Assembly (NCBI RefSeq): GCF_015351025.1
Contig: NZ_JADKRV010000001.1
Span: 533,053-597,052 of the forward strand
Length of the DNA: 64,000 nt
Reading direction: 5' to 3'
DNA from: Curtobacterium sp. VKM Ac-1376
GTDB lineage: Bacteria; Actinomycetota; Actinomycetes; Actinomycetales; Microbacteriaceae
A program made the translations under genes and the position numbers. The notes under the pieces were generated by a model. It saw nothing but the letters and a program-made list of their open reading frames with translations, did no database searches and had not been told where the DNA came from. Below, in pieces: positions 1 to 7,845 of this stretch. How positions within the stretch are numbered: the first letter of the stretch is position 1; every line of letters begins with the position of its first letter.

Positions 1-230
1 ACCGAAGCGACCGTGACGCCCCAGGCCCCGGCGGCGACCTGGCGGGCGGCGAGGTCCGGGGCCATGTGGGTCTTCATGTGCGGTGCGAAGAGCAACCCGT
101 GCCGCTCGACGTAGGCCTGCATCACCGCCGTGTTGTGCGCGAGCGCCGACTCGCGCAGCGTCATCACCGGCAGGAGCGCGTCGTCGAGGACGTGGCGAGG
201 CGGTGCACCCGTCGTGCTGGCGTTGGTCAT
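1..230 (-). CDS. D-amino-acid deaminase/aldolase-like PLP enzyme, N-terminal part
   Basis: Only the first 76 codons lie in the window; the gene runs off the left edge. The translation begins MTNASTTGAPPRHVLDDALL and contains LFAPHMKTHMAPDLA, which matches the PLP-lysine motif (PHxKTHK) of the fold-type III family that includes D-threonine aldolase and D-serine dehydratase. The lysine in HMKTHM would hold PLP. The ATG is chosen because a perfect AGGAGG lies 5 bases upstream on the minus strand. It is divergent from the exporter at 389. The substrate cannot be decided from this fragment. Confidence 0.75.
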   Translation of the reverse strand, partial: MTNASTTGAPPRHVLDDALLPVMTLRESALAHNTAVMQAYVERHGLLFAPHMKTHMAPDLAARQVAAGAWGVTVAS

Positions 231-388
231 CGAGCCTCCTGTCGTCAGATGCCGCCCACGATTCCGCTCGGCTGCTGCTCGGGGCAACGCTTCCGTTGCG
301 CACATTCTGCATTGCAAAAGCCCAGGGAGCGCAAGAGCGCCGCAGCAGGACCGGCCCCGGCACCGTGCGGGCATAGTCTCGTAGCGCG
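231..388. promoter_or_regulatory. Divergent promoter region
   Basis: This 158-bp spacer separates the minus-strand PLP enzyme from the plus-strand exporter and must hold both promoters. It is visibly more AT-rich around 290-320 than its flanks. An imperfect dyad TTGC...GCAA spans 296-317 and could be an operator. No regulator gene adjoins it, so the site is a guess. Confidence 0.3.
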
Positions 389-1798
389 ATGACGACGACG
401 GCGACGACACCCAGACGACGGACGGGCAGCACGGCGGTCGCCGTGCTGGTCGCCGGGACCTTCTTCATGGAACTCCTGGACGGCACGATCCTGGCGACCG
501 CGGCACCCGCGATGGGGCGGGACCTCGGGGTCGACTCCGCCGCGGTGGGCATCACGATCACCGCCTACCTCGTCACCCTCGCCGTCTTCATCCCGGTGTC
601 CGGCTGGCTCACCGACCGCGTCGGCTCCCGCACCGTGTTCGCCGGCGCCATCGCGGTGTTCACGATCGCCTCGGCGCTGTGCGCACTGTCCACGGGCCTC
701 GTCGAACTGACGCTCTGGCGGATCCTGCAGGGCCTGGGCGGTGCGCTCATGGTGCCCGTCGGCCGCCTCGTGGTGCTCCGGAGCGCCGGGCGCGAGCAGC
801 TCGTCACCGCCATCGCGATCCTCACGTGGCCCGCGCTGGCCGCGCCGATCATCGCCCCGTTCATCGGCGGCGTGCTCGTGGACACCCTGACGTGGCACTG
901 GATCTTCCTGATCAACCTCCCGCTCGGGGTCATCGCGTTCGTCGCCGCCCTGGTGCTCGTGCCGCAGGAGCGTGCGGCGCAACGGGTGCCGTTCGACTGG
1001 TTCGGCTCGTTGCTGGCGTGCTTCGGCCTCGGGTCCCTCGTCGTGATGGCGTCCCTGCTCGCGCTCGACGGCGTCCCGGTCCTGGCCGTCGTGGTGTCCG
1101 GCGTCGTCGGAGCTGTCTGCTGCTGGTTCGCGGTCCGGCACTTCCGCCGGGCACCGCACCCGATCATGGGCCTCGAGGCGTTCCGGCTCGAGACCTTCCG
1201 GGTGTCGCACGCCGGGGGCAGTCTGTTCCGCCTGGCGGTCTCCGCGGTGCCGTTCGTGCTCCCGCTGCTGTTCCAGGACGCCTGGGGCTGGAGCGCCGTG
1301 CTCGCCGGGTCGGCCGTGCTCTGGGTCTTCGTCGGCAACCTCGGGATCAAGCCGATGACGACCCCGTTCCTGCGCTGGTTCGGCTACCGGCCAGTGATCA
1401 TCGTGTCGTCCGCGATCGCTGCGCTGAGCGTCGTCGCCATGGCGTTCATGACCGAGGAAACCCCGTTCTGGCTGCTGGCCGTGCTGCTCGTGGTCAGCGG
1501 TGCCGCGCGGTCGGTCGGCTTCACGGCGTACAACACCATCGCCTTCGCCGACGTCGAGCAAGGGGACATGACACCCGCGAACACGCTGTCGTCCACGCTG
1601 CAGCAGACCGCTGCGGGCTTCGGTGTCGCCGTCGTCGCCGTGGTCATCCGTGCGGCGTCCGGACTCGGCGGCGACGGCCCCTACGCCGTCGCCTTCTGGG
1701 TCATCGCCGCGCTGCTCGCGGTCGCCTGCGTCGAGGGCATCCTGATGAGTCGCACAGCGGGGCAGACGGTCCGCCCGGTGCGTCGGTCCCGCGCCTGA
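389..1798 (+). CDS. MFS transporter, DHA2 drug-efflux type
   Basis: This 469-residue membrane protein is a proton-driven exporter by family. The N-terminal helix reads FFMELLDGTILATAAPAM, the DHA2 helix-1 signature with a conserved acidic residue (LDGTIL). The A-motif follows as GWLTDRVGSRTVFAG (loop 2-3), and motif C-like glycines and prolines follow around residues 140-170 (APIIAPFIGG). The start is an ATG 158 bp from the divergent PLP gene. It is one of four DHA2 exporters in the window. The substrate is unknown. Confidence 0.88.
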   Translation: MTTTATTPRRRTGSTAVAVLVAGTFFMELLDGTILATAAPAMGRDLGVDSAAVGITITAYLVTLAVFIPVSGWLTDRVGSRTVFAGAIAVFTIASALCALSTGLVELTLWRILQGLGGALMVPVGRLVVLRSAGREQLVTAIAILTWPALAAPIIAPFIGGVLVDTLTWHWIFLINLPLGVIAFVAALVLVPQERAAQRVPFDWFGSLLACFGLGSLVVMASLLALDGVPVLAVVVSGVVGAVCCWFAVRHFRRAPHPIMGLEAFRLETFRVSHAGGSLFRLAVSAVPFVLPLLFQDAWGWSAVLAGSAVLWVFVGNLGIKPMTTPFLRWFGYRPVIIVSSAIAALSVVAMAFMTEETPFWLLAVLLVVSGAARSVGFTAYNTIAFADVEQGDMTPANTLSSTLQQTAAGFGVAVVAVVIRAASGLGGDGPYAVAFWVIAALLAVACVEGILMSRTAGQTVRPVRRSRA

Positions 1799-1931
1799 AC
1801 CCGCGGGTGTCCGTTCGCGACACGGTCACGCGGACGAAACCCGGCAGGCGTTACAGTCTCAGCAACCGTTTGCGATCGCCGAGTACGGTGACCGCGGCAG
1901 GGTGACCGGAACACCCGGACAGGAAGGCAGC

Positions 1932-2708
1932 ATGGCCGCGCCAGAGCAGCAGAGCACGATCGCAACGGACCAGACCGTGCAACCGATCCAGCTCCGCGTC
2001 GTCAGCTACAACCTCCGTGAGCACACCGCGAACGGCGAGCTCGCCGCGCTGGCCGAGGCGTCCGACGCCGACGTCCTCTGCGTGCAGGAGTGCGACAGCA
2101 ACGACCTCGCGCCCTCGATCGGCGGCCTCTCGCTCGCCGCGTCGACGCGCACCAACCGCCTCGGGCTCGCGATCTACAAGCGCGACGACCGGTTCGAGGT
2201 GCAGGACTTCAACATCCACTCGCTGCAGAAGTCGCTGCACGACCGGGTCCTCGCCCCCGCGCACGAGCGGCTCATCGCGATGCACCTGCGTGACACCGAG
2301 GCCGACGCCGAGGTCGTCGTCGCGTCGTTCCACGCTTCCCCGCTGACCGCCACGAACTCGCTCCGCCGCAAGCAGATCGAGGCTGCGCACCAGTTCCTCC
2401 GCGAGCTGTCGAACGACACCCCGGCGATCATGGTCGGCGACTTCAACTACCCGTGGTTCCAGACGAACCTGCGGCGCAAGATCGAGCAGCACGGCTTCGC
2501 GCTCTCGCTGTCCGACCAGCCGACGTACCTGCGGTACCGCAAGTTCACGGGTCACTTCGACTTCGCGACGAGCGTCGGGCTGCACATCGCGGGCGTCGAG
2601 ACCCTGCCCGCCGGCATCTCCGACCACCGGCCGATCCTGGTCCGTGCGCACTACGAGCACCCCGGCGAGACCGGCGCCGTCGCGACTGTGGAGCACCCCG
2701 CCGCCTGA
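1932..2708 (+). CDS. Endonuclease/exonuclease/phosphatase (EEP) family protein
   Basis: A 258-residue soluble hydrolase of the DNase I/EEP fold. Visible catalytic motifs are VSYNLREH near the N-terminus, VQECD (metal-binding Glu), HASPLTA, MVGDFNYPW (Asp/Asn of the GDFN motif) and the C-terminal SDHRPILV (Asp-His pair). Family members cleave phosphodiesters in nucleic acids, sphingomyelin or phosphoinositides, so the substrate is open. I prefer the ATG at 1932 over the in-frame GTG at 1902 because AGGAAGG lies 5 bases before it. There is no signal peptide. Confidence 0.82.
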   Translation: MAAPEQQSTIATDQTVQPIQLRVVSYNLREHTANGELAALAEASDADVLCVQECDSNDLAPSIGGLSLAASTRTNRLGLAIYKRDDRFEVQDFNIHSLQKSLHDRVLAPAHERLIAMHLRDTEADAEVVVASFHASPLTATNSLRRKQIEAAHQFLRELSNDTPAIMVGDFNYPWFQTNLRRKIEQHGFALSLSDQPTYLRYRKFTGHFDFATSVGLHIAGVETLPAGISDHRPILVRAHYEHPGETGAVATVEHPAA

Positions 2709-2758
2709 CGCGCCCGGTCGCCCGGTGGCGAGCGGGCACGACATGCCGTGCGCACGTC

Positions 2759-2819
2759 GCCGAGCGGTCGCGGACTGTCGCCCGAGGGCGCCCCGGGCGA
2801 CACTTCGTGACCCCTCGGC
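2759..2819. repeat. GAGCGGTC-type palindromic repeat, copy A
   Basis: Imperfect inverted repeat with arms beginning GCCGAGCGGTCGCGGACTGT and a 9-11 base loop. The sequence closely resembles copies at 2952-3016 and 22566-22627, all three at convergent gene junctions. Confidence 0.75.
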
Positions 2820-2856
2820 GGACGACGCCGGGTGCGCCTGTCAAGTCGGCGACGCA

Positions 2857-2901
2857 CTGGAGGCCCGGTGCCGGTCTCGTGGACCGGCACCGGGCCTCCA
2901 G
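2857..2901. terminator. Bidirectional terminator-like hairpin, GGAGGC family
   Basis: A 20-bp perfect stem (left arm CTGGAGGCCCGGTGCCGGTC) with the loop TCGTG. It has no T tract. It sits between convergent genes and shares its GGAGGCCCG core with seven other hairpins in the window. Confidence 0.8.
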
Positions 2902-2951
2902 GCGGTTGCGCTGCAGGGCGTGCCGAGGGTGCGCAACGTGCCGCGCGTGCA

Positions 2952-3016
2952 CCGCCGAGCGGTCACGAACTGTCGCTCGCGGTCCGGCCGAGCGACACTT
3001 CGGGACCGCTCGGCGG
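2952..3016. repeat. GAGCGGTC-type palindromic repeat, copy B
   Basis: Imperfect inverted repeat with left arm CCGCCGAGCGGTCACGAACT and a right arm ending in CCGCTCGGCGG. It is the best-conserved of the three copies and starts 50 bp after the hairpin at 2857-2901. Confidence 0.75.
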
Positions 3017-3061
3017 ACGTGAGCGGGGAGTCACGACCGCACCCGACCGCGCCCGCCCGCG

Positions 3062-3736
3062 TCAGCGCCGCAGGGTCGCCCGCGCCAGACGGTTCCCGAT
3101 GAACTGGCCGAGCTGCACGATGACGACGATCGCGGCCACCGAGACGTAGACGACCCACCAGTCGTAGCGCTGCGAGCCGTAGGTGATCGCGTACTCGCCG
3201 AGCCCGCCGCCACCGATCAGCGCACCCTGCGCCGTCATGTCGACGATGCCGATGTAGATGAACGTGTAGCCGAGGATCAGCGGGCCGAGGCCCTCGGGGA
3301 TGAGCACGGTCAGCAGGATCGACACCGGGTGCGCGCCCGAGGCCCGAGCCGCCTCGACGACACCGGGGTCCACCGAGAGCAGGTTCTGCTCGACGATCCG
3401 GGACACCGCGAACGCCGCCGCCAGCGAGATCGCGAAGGTCACCGCGGGGACGCCGATCGTGGTCTGCACGACGACCCGCGACAGCGGCGCGATGGCGGCG
3501 AGGAAGATCACGAACGGGATCGGCCGGATCAGGTTCACGAACACGTTGAGGACCGTGTAAGCGGTGCGGTTGCCGAGCAGGTTGCCCGGCCGGGTCGCGT
3601 AGAGCAGCAGGCCGAGCGCGAGCCCGATGACGCCCGCGATGACCAGCGAGACGAGTGACATCACGACGGTGTCGCGGATCGCCGCCAGGAAGACGTCGAA
3701 CGTGTCGATCACGCTCTGGAACGAGTTGTTGTTCAC
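3062..3736 (-). CDS. metI: Methionine ABC transporter permease MetI
   Basis: A 224-residue inner-membrane permease with five or six predicted helices. The segment VEAARASGAHPVSILLTVLIPE is the EAA loop that docks on the ATPase, and IGGGGLGEYAITYG is typical of the MetI C-terminal region. Its start overlaps the end of metN by 4 bases, so translation is probably coupled. It forms an importer with MetN and MetQ. It is the last gene of the minus-strand operon and is followed by the hairpin array at 2759-3016. Confidence 0.93.
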   Translation of the reverse strand: MNNNSFQSVIDTFDVFLAAIRDTVVMSLVSLVIAGVIGLALGLLLYATRPGNLLGNRTAYTVLNVFVNLIRPIPFVIFLAAIAPLSRVVVQTTIGVPAVTFAISLAAAFAVSRIVEQNLLSVDPGVVEAARASGAHPVSILLTVLIPEGLGPLILGYTFIYIGIVDMTAQGALIGGGGLGEYAITYGSQRYDWWVVYVSVAAIVVIVQLGQFIGNRLARATLRR

Positions 3737-4788
3737 GCGGCGCCCTCCTCGTCCGTCGTGACGCCGTCGGCGCGGAGCGCGGCGATCGCGGTGTCGATGG
3801 CGCCGGACCCGCCGGACGCACCGCCCGCGTCGCTCAGCTCGTAGGTGAGTGACCCGATCCGACGCTCCCGGATCTCGCCGACCCCGCCGTAGACGAGCTC
3901 GGCGGTGACCCCGGCGGCGCGGAACGCGGCGTCGATGCGGTTCTGCAGCCCGGCCTCGTCGGTGATCTGCACCGTGACGAGCCGACCCGGGTGGCGGTCC
4001 TGCAGCCGCCGGAGCGTCTCGGGGGACGGCCGGTCGTGCAGCGCGGTGCGGACGAAGCGCTGGGCGGCGCCGGTCTTCGGTGCGGAGAACACGTCGTAGA
4101 CGTCTCCGACCTCGACGACCCGACCCTGCTCCATCACGGCGACGCGGTCGGCGATCTGCCGGACGGCGTCCATCTCGTGCGTGATGACGATGATGGTGAC
4201 GCCGAGCTCCCGGTTGACGCGGCGGAGCAAGCCGAGCACCTCGGAGGTGGTCTCGGGGTCCAGGGCGCTCGTGGCCTCGTCGGCGAGCAGCAGGTCGGGC
4301 GAGGCCGCGAGCGCCCGGGCGATGCCGACGCGCTGCTTCTGCCCGCCGGACAGCTGCTCCGGGTAGGCGTGGGCGCGCTCGAGCAGCCCGACGAAGTCGA
4401 GCAGCTCGGCCACACGACGGTCACGCTCGGCCTTCGGCACACCGGCGACCTTGAGCGGGTACGCGACGTTGCCGGCGATCGTCCGGGACCGGAACAGGTT
4501 GAACTGCTGGAAGATCATCCCGATGTTCCGACGCGCCGTCCGGCGGTCCCGCTCGGGGATCGCCGTCAGTTCGCGGCCGGCCACGGTGACCGTGCCGGAG
4601 CTGGGGAGCTCCAGGGCGTTGACCAACCGGACGAGGGTGGACTTGCCGGCACCGGAGTACCCGATGACGCCGAGGACCTCTCCCTGGTGCACGTCCAGGG
4701 AGACGTCCTCGACGGCCACCACGGTCTCGCCGGTGTCGGCGCGGCGGTAGTGCTTCGAGACGCCGCGGAGTTCGACGAGGACCGGCAC
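3733..4788 (-). CDS. metN: Methionine ABC transporter ATP-binding protein MetN
   Basis: A 351-residue ATPase. The Walker A is GYSGAGKSTL near residue 43, the signature is LSGGQKQRVGIA, the Walker B is LLLADEAT, and the H-loop is VITHEMD. Residues 250-340 form the C-terminal NIL (ACT-like) domain that senses methionine in this family. The start is a GTG overlapping the metQ stop as TAGTG, and the end overlaps metI, so the three genes are one operon ordered metQ-metN-metI. Confidence 0.95.
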   Translation of the reverse strand: MPVLVELRGVSKHYRRADTGETVVAVEDVSLDVHQGEVLGVIGYSGAGKSTLVRLVNALELPSSGTVTVAGRELTAIPERDRRTARRNIGMIFQQFNLFRSRTIAGNVAYPLKVAGVPKAERDRRVAELLDFVGLLERAHAYPEQLSGGQKQRVGIARALAASPDLLLADEATSALDPETTSEVLGLLRRVNRELGVTIIVITHEMDAVRQIADRVAVMEQGRVVEVGDVYDVFSAPKTGAAQRFVRTALHDRPSPETLRRLQDRHPGRLVTVQITDEAGLQNRIDAAFRAAGVTAELVYGGVGEIRERRIGSLTYELSDAGGASGGSGAIDTAIAALRADGVTTDEEGAA

Positions 4789-5738
4789 TACTGCTTGGCC
4801 GCCTTCGCGTCCTGCTCGACCTGGGCGAGCTCGTCCTGCAGCTTCGAAGCGCTCTCGTCGCGGGCGACCGCCTCGGGCAGGTCCTTCGCGAAGGCCTTCT
4901 GCACGGACTCGTCCTGGAACAGCTTCGCGAGCGACAGGTACGTCTTGTTGTCCTTGTCCTCGTCACGCACGGCGAAGACGTTCACGTACGGGGCCGCGCT
5001 CGCGCTCGAGGGGTCGTCCTGGTAGATCGCGTCCGAGATCGGCAGGCCGGCCGCGGTGGCGAAGTTGTTGTTGACGACGGCTGCGGCGACCGAGCCCTGC
5101 TGCAGCGCGTTCGCGGTCTGCGAGGCGTCGAGGGGCTGCACATCGACCTTCTTGGTCTCGATGTCGTCCGCGGTGGAGAACGCCGAACCGCCGTCCTTCA
5201 GGGTGATGAGGTCCGCAGCCTGCAGGATCAGGAGGGCGCGCGCCTGGTTGATCGAGTCGTTCGGGATCGCGACCTTGGCGTCCGCGGGCAGTTCGGACGG
5301 CTCGTCGTACTTCGTCGCGTAGAGCGGCAGCGGGTAGACGGCGGTGGAGCCGATCGGCTGCAGGTCGTCGTTCGAGGTGACGTTGTAGTCCGCCAGGTAC
5401 TGGATGTGCTGGAACTGGTTGATGTCCAGCTGGCCGTCCTTGAGCGCCGGGTTCGGCAGCGAGTAGTCCGAGAAGTTCGTCAGCTTCACGGTGACGTCGA
5501 GCTGCTCCTTCGCGAGCTTCGTGTAGGTGCTCCAGTAGCCGAGCGACTTGTCCGCGACGCCGATCGTGACGGTCTTCGGGGCGGCGTCACCGGCCGCTGC
5601 GTCGTCGCTGCCACCGGAGCGGACGGCTCCGACGATGACGGCGACGACGATCGCCACGACGACGATCGCGGCGGCGACGATCCAGCCGATCGGGCGCTTG
5701 CCCTTCGGCTTCTCGGGCAGTGCGGGCGCTGCTGACAT
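4788..5738 (-). CDS. metQ: Methionine-binding protein MetQ/NlpA family, membrane-anchored
   Basis: A 316-residue substrate-binding protein. The mature part starts near PKTVTIGVADKSLGYW and carries the NlpA features GQLDINQFQHIQYL and VAIPNDSINQARAL. It differs from the usual lipoprotein: a hydrophobic helix at about residues 18-42 (GWIVAAAIVVVAIVVAVIVG) is not followed by a lipobox cysteine, so it is probably held by an uncleaved N-terminal helix. GAGGAG precedes the ATG. It is the first gene of metQNI. No SAM riboswitch is visible upstream. Confidence 0.9.
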   Translation of the reverse strand: MSAAPALPEKPKGKRPIGWIVAAAIVVVAIVVAVIVGAVRSGGSDDAAAGDAAPKTVTIGVADKSLGYWSTYTKLAKEQLDVTVKLTNFSDYSLPNPALKDGQLDINQFQHIQYLADYNVTSNDDLQPIGSTAVYPLPLYATKYDEPSELPADAKVAIPNDSINQARALLILQAADLITLKDGGSAFSTADDIETKKVDVQPLDASQTANALQQGSVAAAVVNNNFATAAGLPISDAIYQDDPSSASAAPYVNVFAVRDEDKDNKTYLSLAKLFQDESVQKAFAKDLPEAVARDESASKLQDELAQVEQDAKAAKQ

Positions 5739-5878
5739 GCGGGTGCTCCTCGTGGGCCGTGCGGTGCGGGGACGCCGTGGTGGTCCGCGGCGTGGACACG
5801 AGTGTGACGTGCGCTCCGCCCCGGAGCGAGTTCCGTTCCGCTGTGTTACACCGGGGTCACGGTTGGTTGACTCGGACC
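5739..5878. promoter_or_regulatory. Divergent promoter region of metQNI and the RNA-ligase-like gene
   Basis: A 140-bp spacer. The perfect small palindrome GTGTTACAC at about 5842-5850 could be an operator or part of the minus-strand promoter. Nothing resembles a SAM-I or SAM-II aptamer, so any methionine control would be by a protein repressor. Low certainty. Confidence 0.3.
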
Positions 5879-6388
5879 GTGCGCAGCATCGAACTCGTCC
5901 TCGGCCCGGAGTCGGACGCCGCCGTGCGGTCGGCGTGGCAGGCGCTCGTCGACGGGGATCTGCCCAGCCTGGGGCGGCACCCGTCGCCGTCGAACGCCCC
6001 GCACGTCACCCTCGCTGCTGGGGAGTCGCTGCCGGTGCCGTCCGCGTTCCGCACGTCCGTCCCGACGGTGATCCGGCTCGGCGGGCTCCTGCTCTTCCCC
6101 GCGGGTGCCGGACGGTCCGTGCTCGTGCGCGCGGTCGTGCTCGACGACGCGCTCACGACCTTCCACCACGAGGTGCACGCCGTCGCTCCCGGTGGCGTCG
6201 ACACCTCGCTGCCCGGGCGGTGGTCGCCGCACCTCACGCTCGCCCGTCGGGTGCGCGACGAGGACCTTCCACGCGCCGTCGCCGCGCTGCGGTCGGTGCC
6301 CCTGCCGGAGACGCTGGACGTCGGCGGCGTGCGGCACTGGGACGGCGAGACGCGGACCATCACCCCGCTCGCGTTCGCGTCCGTCTGA
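5879..6388 (+). CDS. 2'-5' RNA ligase / cyclic phosphodiesterase family protein
   Basis: A protein of about 169 residues with the two HxT motifs that define the 2H phosphoesterase family: APHVTLAAG and SPHLTLARR, about 80 residues apart. Family members open 2',3'-cyclic phosphates or join 2'-5' RNA ends. The start is uncertain. The GTG at 5879 opens the conserved part (VRSIELVLGPESD), but no clear ribosome site precedes it, and an in-frame extension upstream cannot be excluded. It is convergent with the alditol-oxidase-like gene. Confidence 0.75.
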   Translation: MRSIELVLGPESDAAVRSAWQALVDGDLPSLGRHPSPSNAPHVTLAAGESLPVPSAFRTSVPTVIRLGGLLLFPAGAGRSVLVRAVVLDDALTTFHHEVHAVAPGGVDTSLPGRWSPHLTLARRVRDEDLPRAVAALRSVPLPETLDVGGVRHWDGETRTITPLAFASV

Positions 6389-6424
6389 CCGCTGGGCGGG
6401 GTCGCGTCGGGCGGGTTGCCGCAT

Positions 6425-6490
6425 CCGGAACCAGCTTCCGGACACAGCACCGCGCGATCCCGTGGTTCCGTGTCCGGAACCTGGTTCCGG
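6425..6490. repeat. CCGGAACC-type long inverted repeat
   Basis: Two 21-base arms (6425-6445 and 6470-6490) match with a single mismatch and flank a 24-base loop. The left arm begins CCGGAACCAGCTTCCGGA. Each arm also contains an internal CCGGAA...TTCCGG palindrome, so a cruciform or branched hairpin is possible. It sits between convergent genes and is probably a terminator. Confidence 0.75.
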
Positions 6491-6518
6491 CGGGCGGGGC
6501 ACGGCCGGGAGGCCCGGG

Positions 6519-7766
6519 TCAGGTCCCGAGCACCCGCTCGCCGAAGGCGGATGCGAACGTCCGGTCCGGGTCGGCCCGGGCGACGAGGTCGCGGAAGTCC
6601 GCCACGCGCGGGTACAGTCCGGCGATCGCGGCGGCGTCGACCGAGCTCATCTTGCCCCAGTGCGGTCGACCGCCGAACGGTGCCAGCCGGCTCTCGAGGT
6701 CGGGCAGGACTGCAGCCACCTCGGCGGGGTGCTTCTTCCAGGTGAACGCGATGCAGAGCACGTCCTCGCCCTGGGCCGGGCTGAGCCAGAACCCGTCCGC
6801 GGCCATGGTCCGGAGTTCGCAGACGTGCAGGTGGGGCTGGATCCGGTCGGCCAGGCCCCGGAGCGCGTCGAGTGCGGCCCCCGCGTGCCGGAGCGGGACG
6901 AAGTGCTCGCTCTGCACCTCGGACCCGTGGCTCGGGACGGACCCGATGGGGAAGTGCGGCAGGCGGTCCCACCACGGCCCCACCGATCCGTCGCGGGCGG
7001 TGCGGCTTGCGTCACCGGGGGCGCCGGGCGACCGGGGAGCGCCGAGCAGCTCGCCCGGCACGGGGACGTCGTCGTCGCCGTCGGGCACGCGGGACTTCAG
7101 CAGGACCTCGCTGATCTCGTCGCCGAAGACCGTGTACGAACACACCGAGGTCCCGGCGGCGTGCACCTCGGCCACGTGCTCGGTGAAGGTGTCCCACGGG
7201 ATCGGACCGTAGACGTCCTGGCGCATCCGGTAGGCGGGTTCGACGTCGAGGGTGACCCGCGTGACGATCCCGAGCAGCCCGAGGTGCAGGACGGCTCCGT
7301 CGAAGTCCGGGTCCGAGCGGTCGATCGTCCGCTCGGAGCCGTCGGGCCCGAGCACCCGGAACGACCGGACCGCGGTGCTCAGCGAGCCGAGCGTGGTTCC
7401 GGAGCCGTGGGTACCGGTGGCGACCGCGCCGCCCACGGAGATGTGCGGCAGGGATCCCGTGTTGTGCAGGGCGAACCCGGCACGGTCGAGGTCCGGGGCA
7501 ACGTCGCCGTACCGGGTGCCGGCACCGAGCGTCGCCGTCCGCCGGTCCGCGTCGACGACCAGGTCGGTGGGGATCCCGGTCAGGTCGAGCAGCACCCCCG
7601 GGGTGTCCGCGACGTCGTTGAAGGAGTGGCGGGTGCCGAGGCCGTGGACCCGGGGCGACCGGGCCACGATCGCGGCTGCCTCGTCGAGCGACGACGGTCG
7701 CAGGACCTGTTCGGCGGTGTAGGTGACCGTGCCGGACCAGTTCAGCTCGCGCACCGTCGACCGCAT
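6519..7766 (-). CDS. FAD-dependent alditol oxidase-like protein
   Basis: A 415-residue flavoprotein close in length to Streptomyces alditol oxidase AldO (about 418). The GTRHSFNDVADTPG motif at residues 44-57 places a histidine at position 47, where AldO attaches FAD covalently (His46). VATGTHGSG is the second FAD-binding loop, and a C-terminal D-arabinono-1,4-lactone oxidase domain ends near GGRPHWGKM. It would oxidise the terminal hydroxyl of sugar alcohols with release of H2O2. The ATG at 7766 is chosen over upstream in-frame codons because homology begins there. Confidence 0.82.
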   Translation of the reverse strand: MRSTVRELNWSGTVTYTAEQVLRPSSLDEAAAIVARSPRVHGLGTRHSFNDVADTPGVLLDLTGIPTDLVVDADRRTATLGAGTRYGDVAPDLDRAGFALHNTGSLPHISVGGAVATGTHGSGTTLGSLSTAVRSFRVLGPDGSERTIDRSDPDFDGAVLHLGLLGIVTRVTLDVEPAYRMRQDVYGPIPWDTFTEHVAEVHAAGTSVCSYTVFGDEISEVLLKSRVPDGDDDVPVPGELLGAPRSPGAPGDASRTARDGSVGPWWDRLPHFPIGSVPSHGSEVQSEHFVPLRHAGAALDALRGLADRIQPHLHVCELRTMAADGFWLSPAQGEDVLCIAFTWKKHPAEVAAVLPDLESRLAPFGGRPHWGKMSSVDAAAIAGLYPRVADFRDLVARADPDRTFASAFGERVLGT

Positions 7767-7845
7767 GCCGCCCACCCTGCCACGCGGGGCCGCGGCCCGT
7801 GCGTGACGCGGCGGTGTTCGGCGTCGTGCCTGCGTCGTGCCTGCG

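Larger units (their letters stand above)
2709..3061. other. Convergent intergenic region built of three hairpins
   Basis: These 353 bases contain no credible gene. They lie between the stops of the EEP gene and metI and hold, in order, a 61-bp imperfect palindrome, a 45-bp terminator-like hairpin and a second copy of the first palindrome. Each is listed separately. Confidence 0.7.

Noticed and set aside
245..1561. A 438-codon minus-strand open frame antisense to the first exporter
   Set aside because: Low-complexity Arg/Asp/Glu/His translation typical of an antisense shadow; the plus-strand MFS protein is clear.
5739..5878. SAM riboswitch before metQNI
   Set aside because: No SAM-I or SAM-II conserved core is visible in the 140-bp leader.
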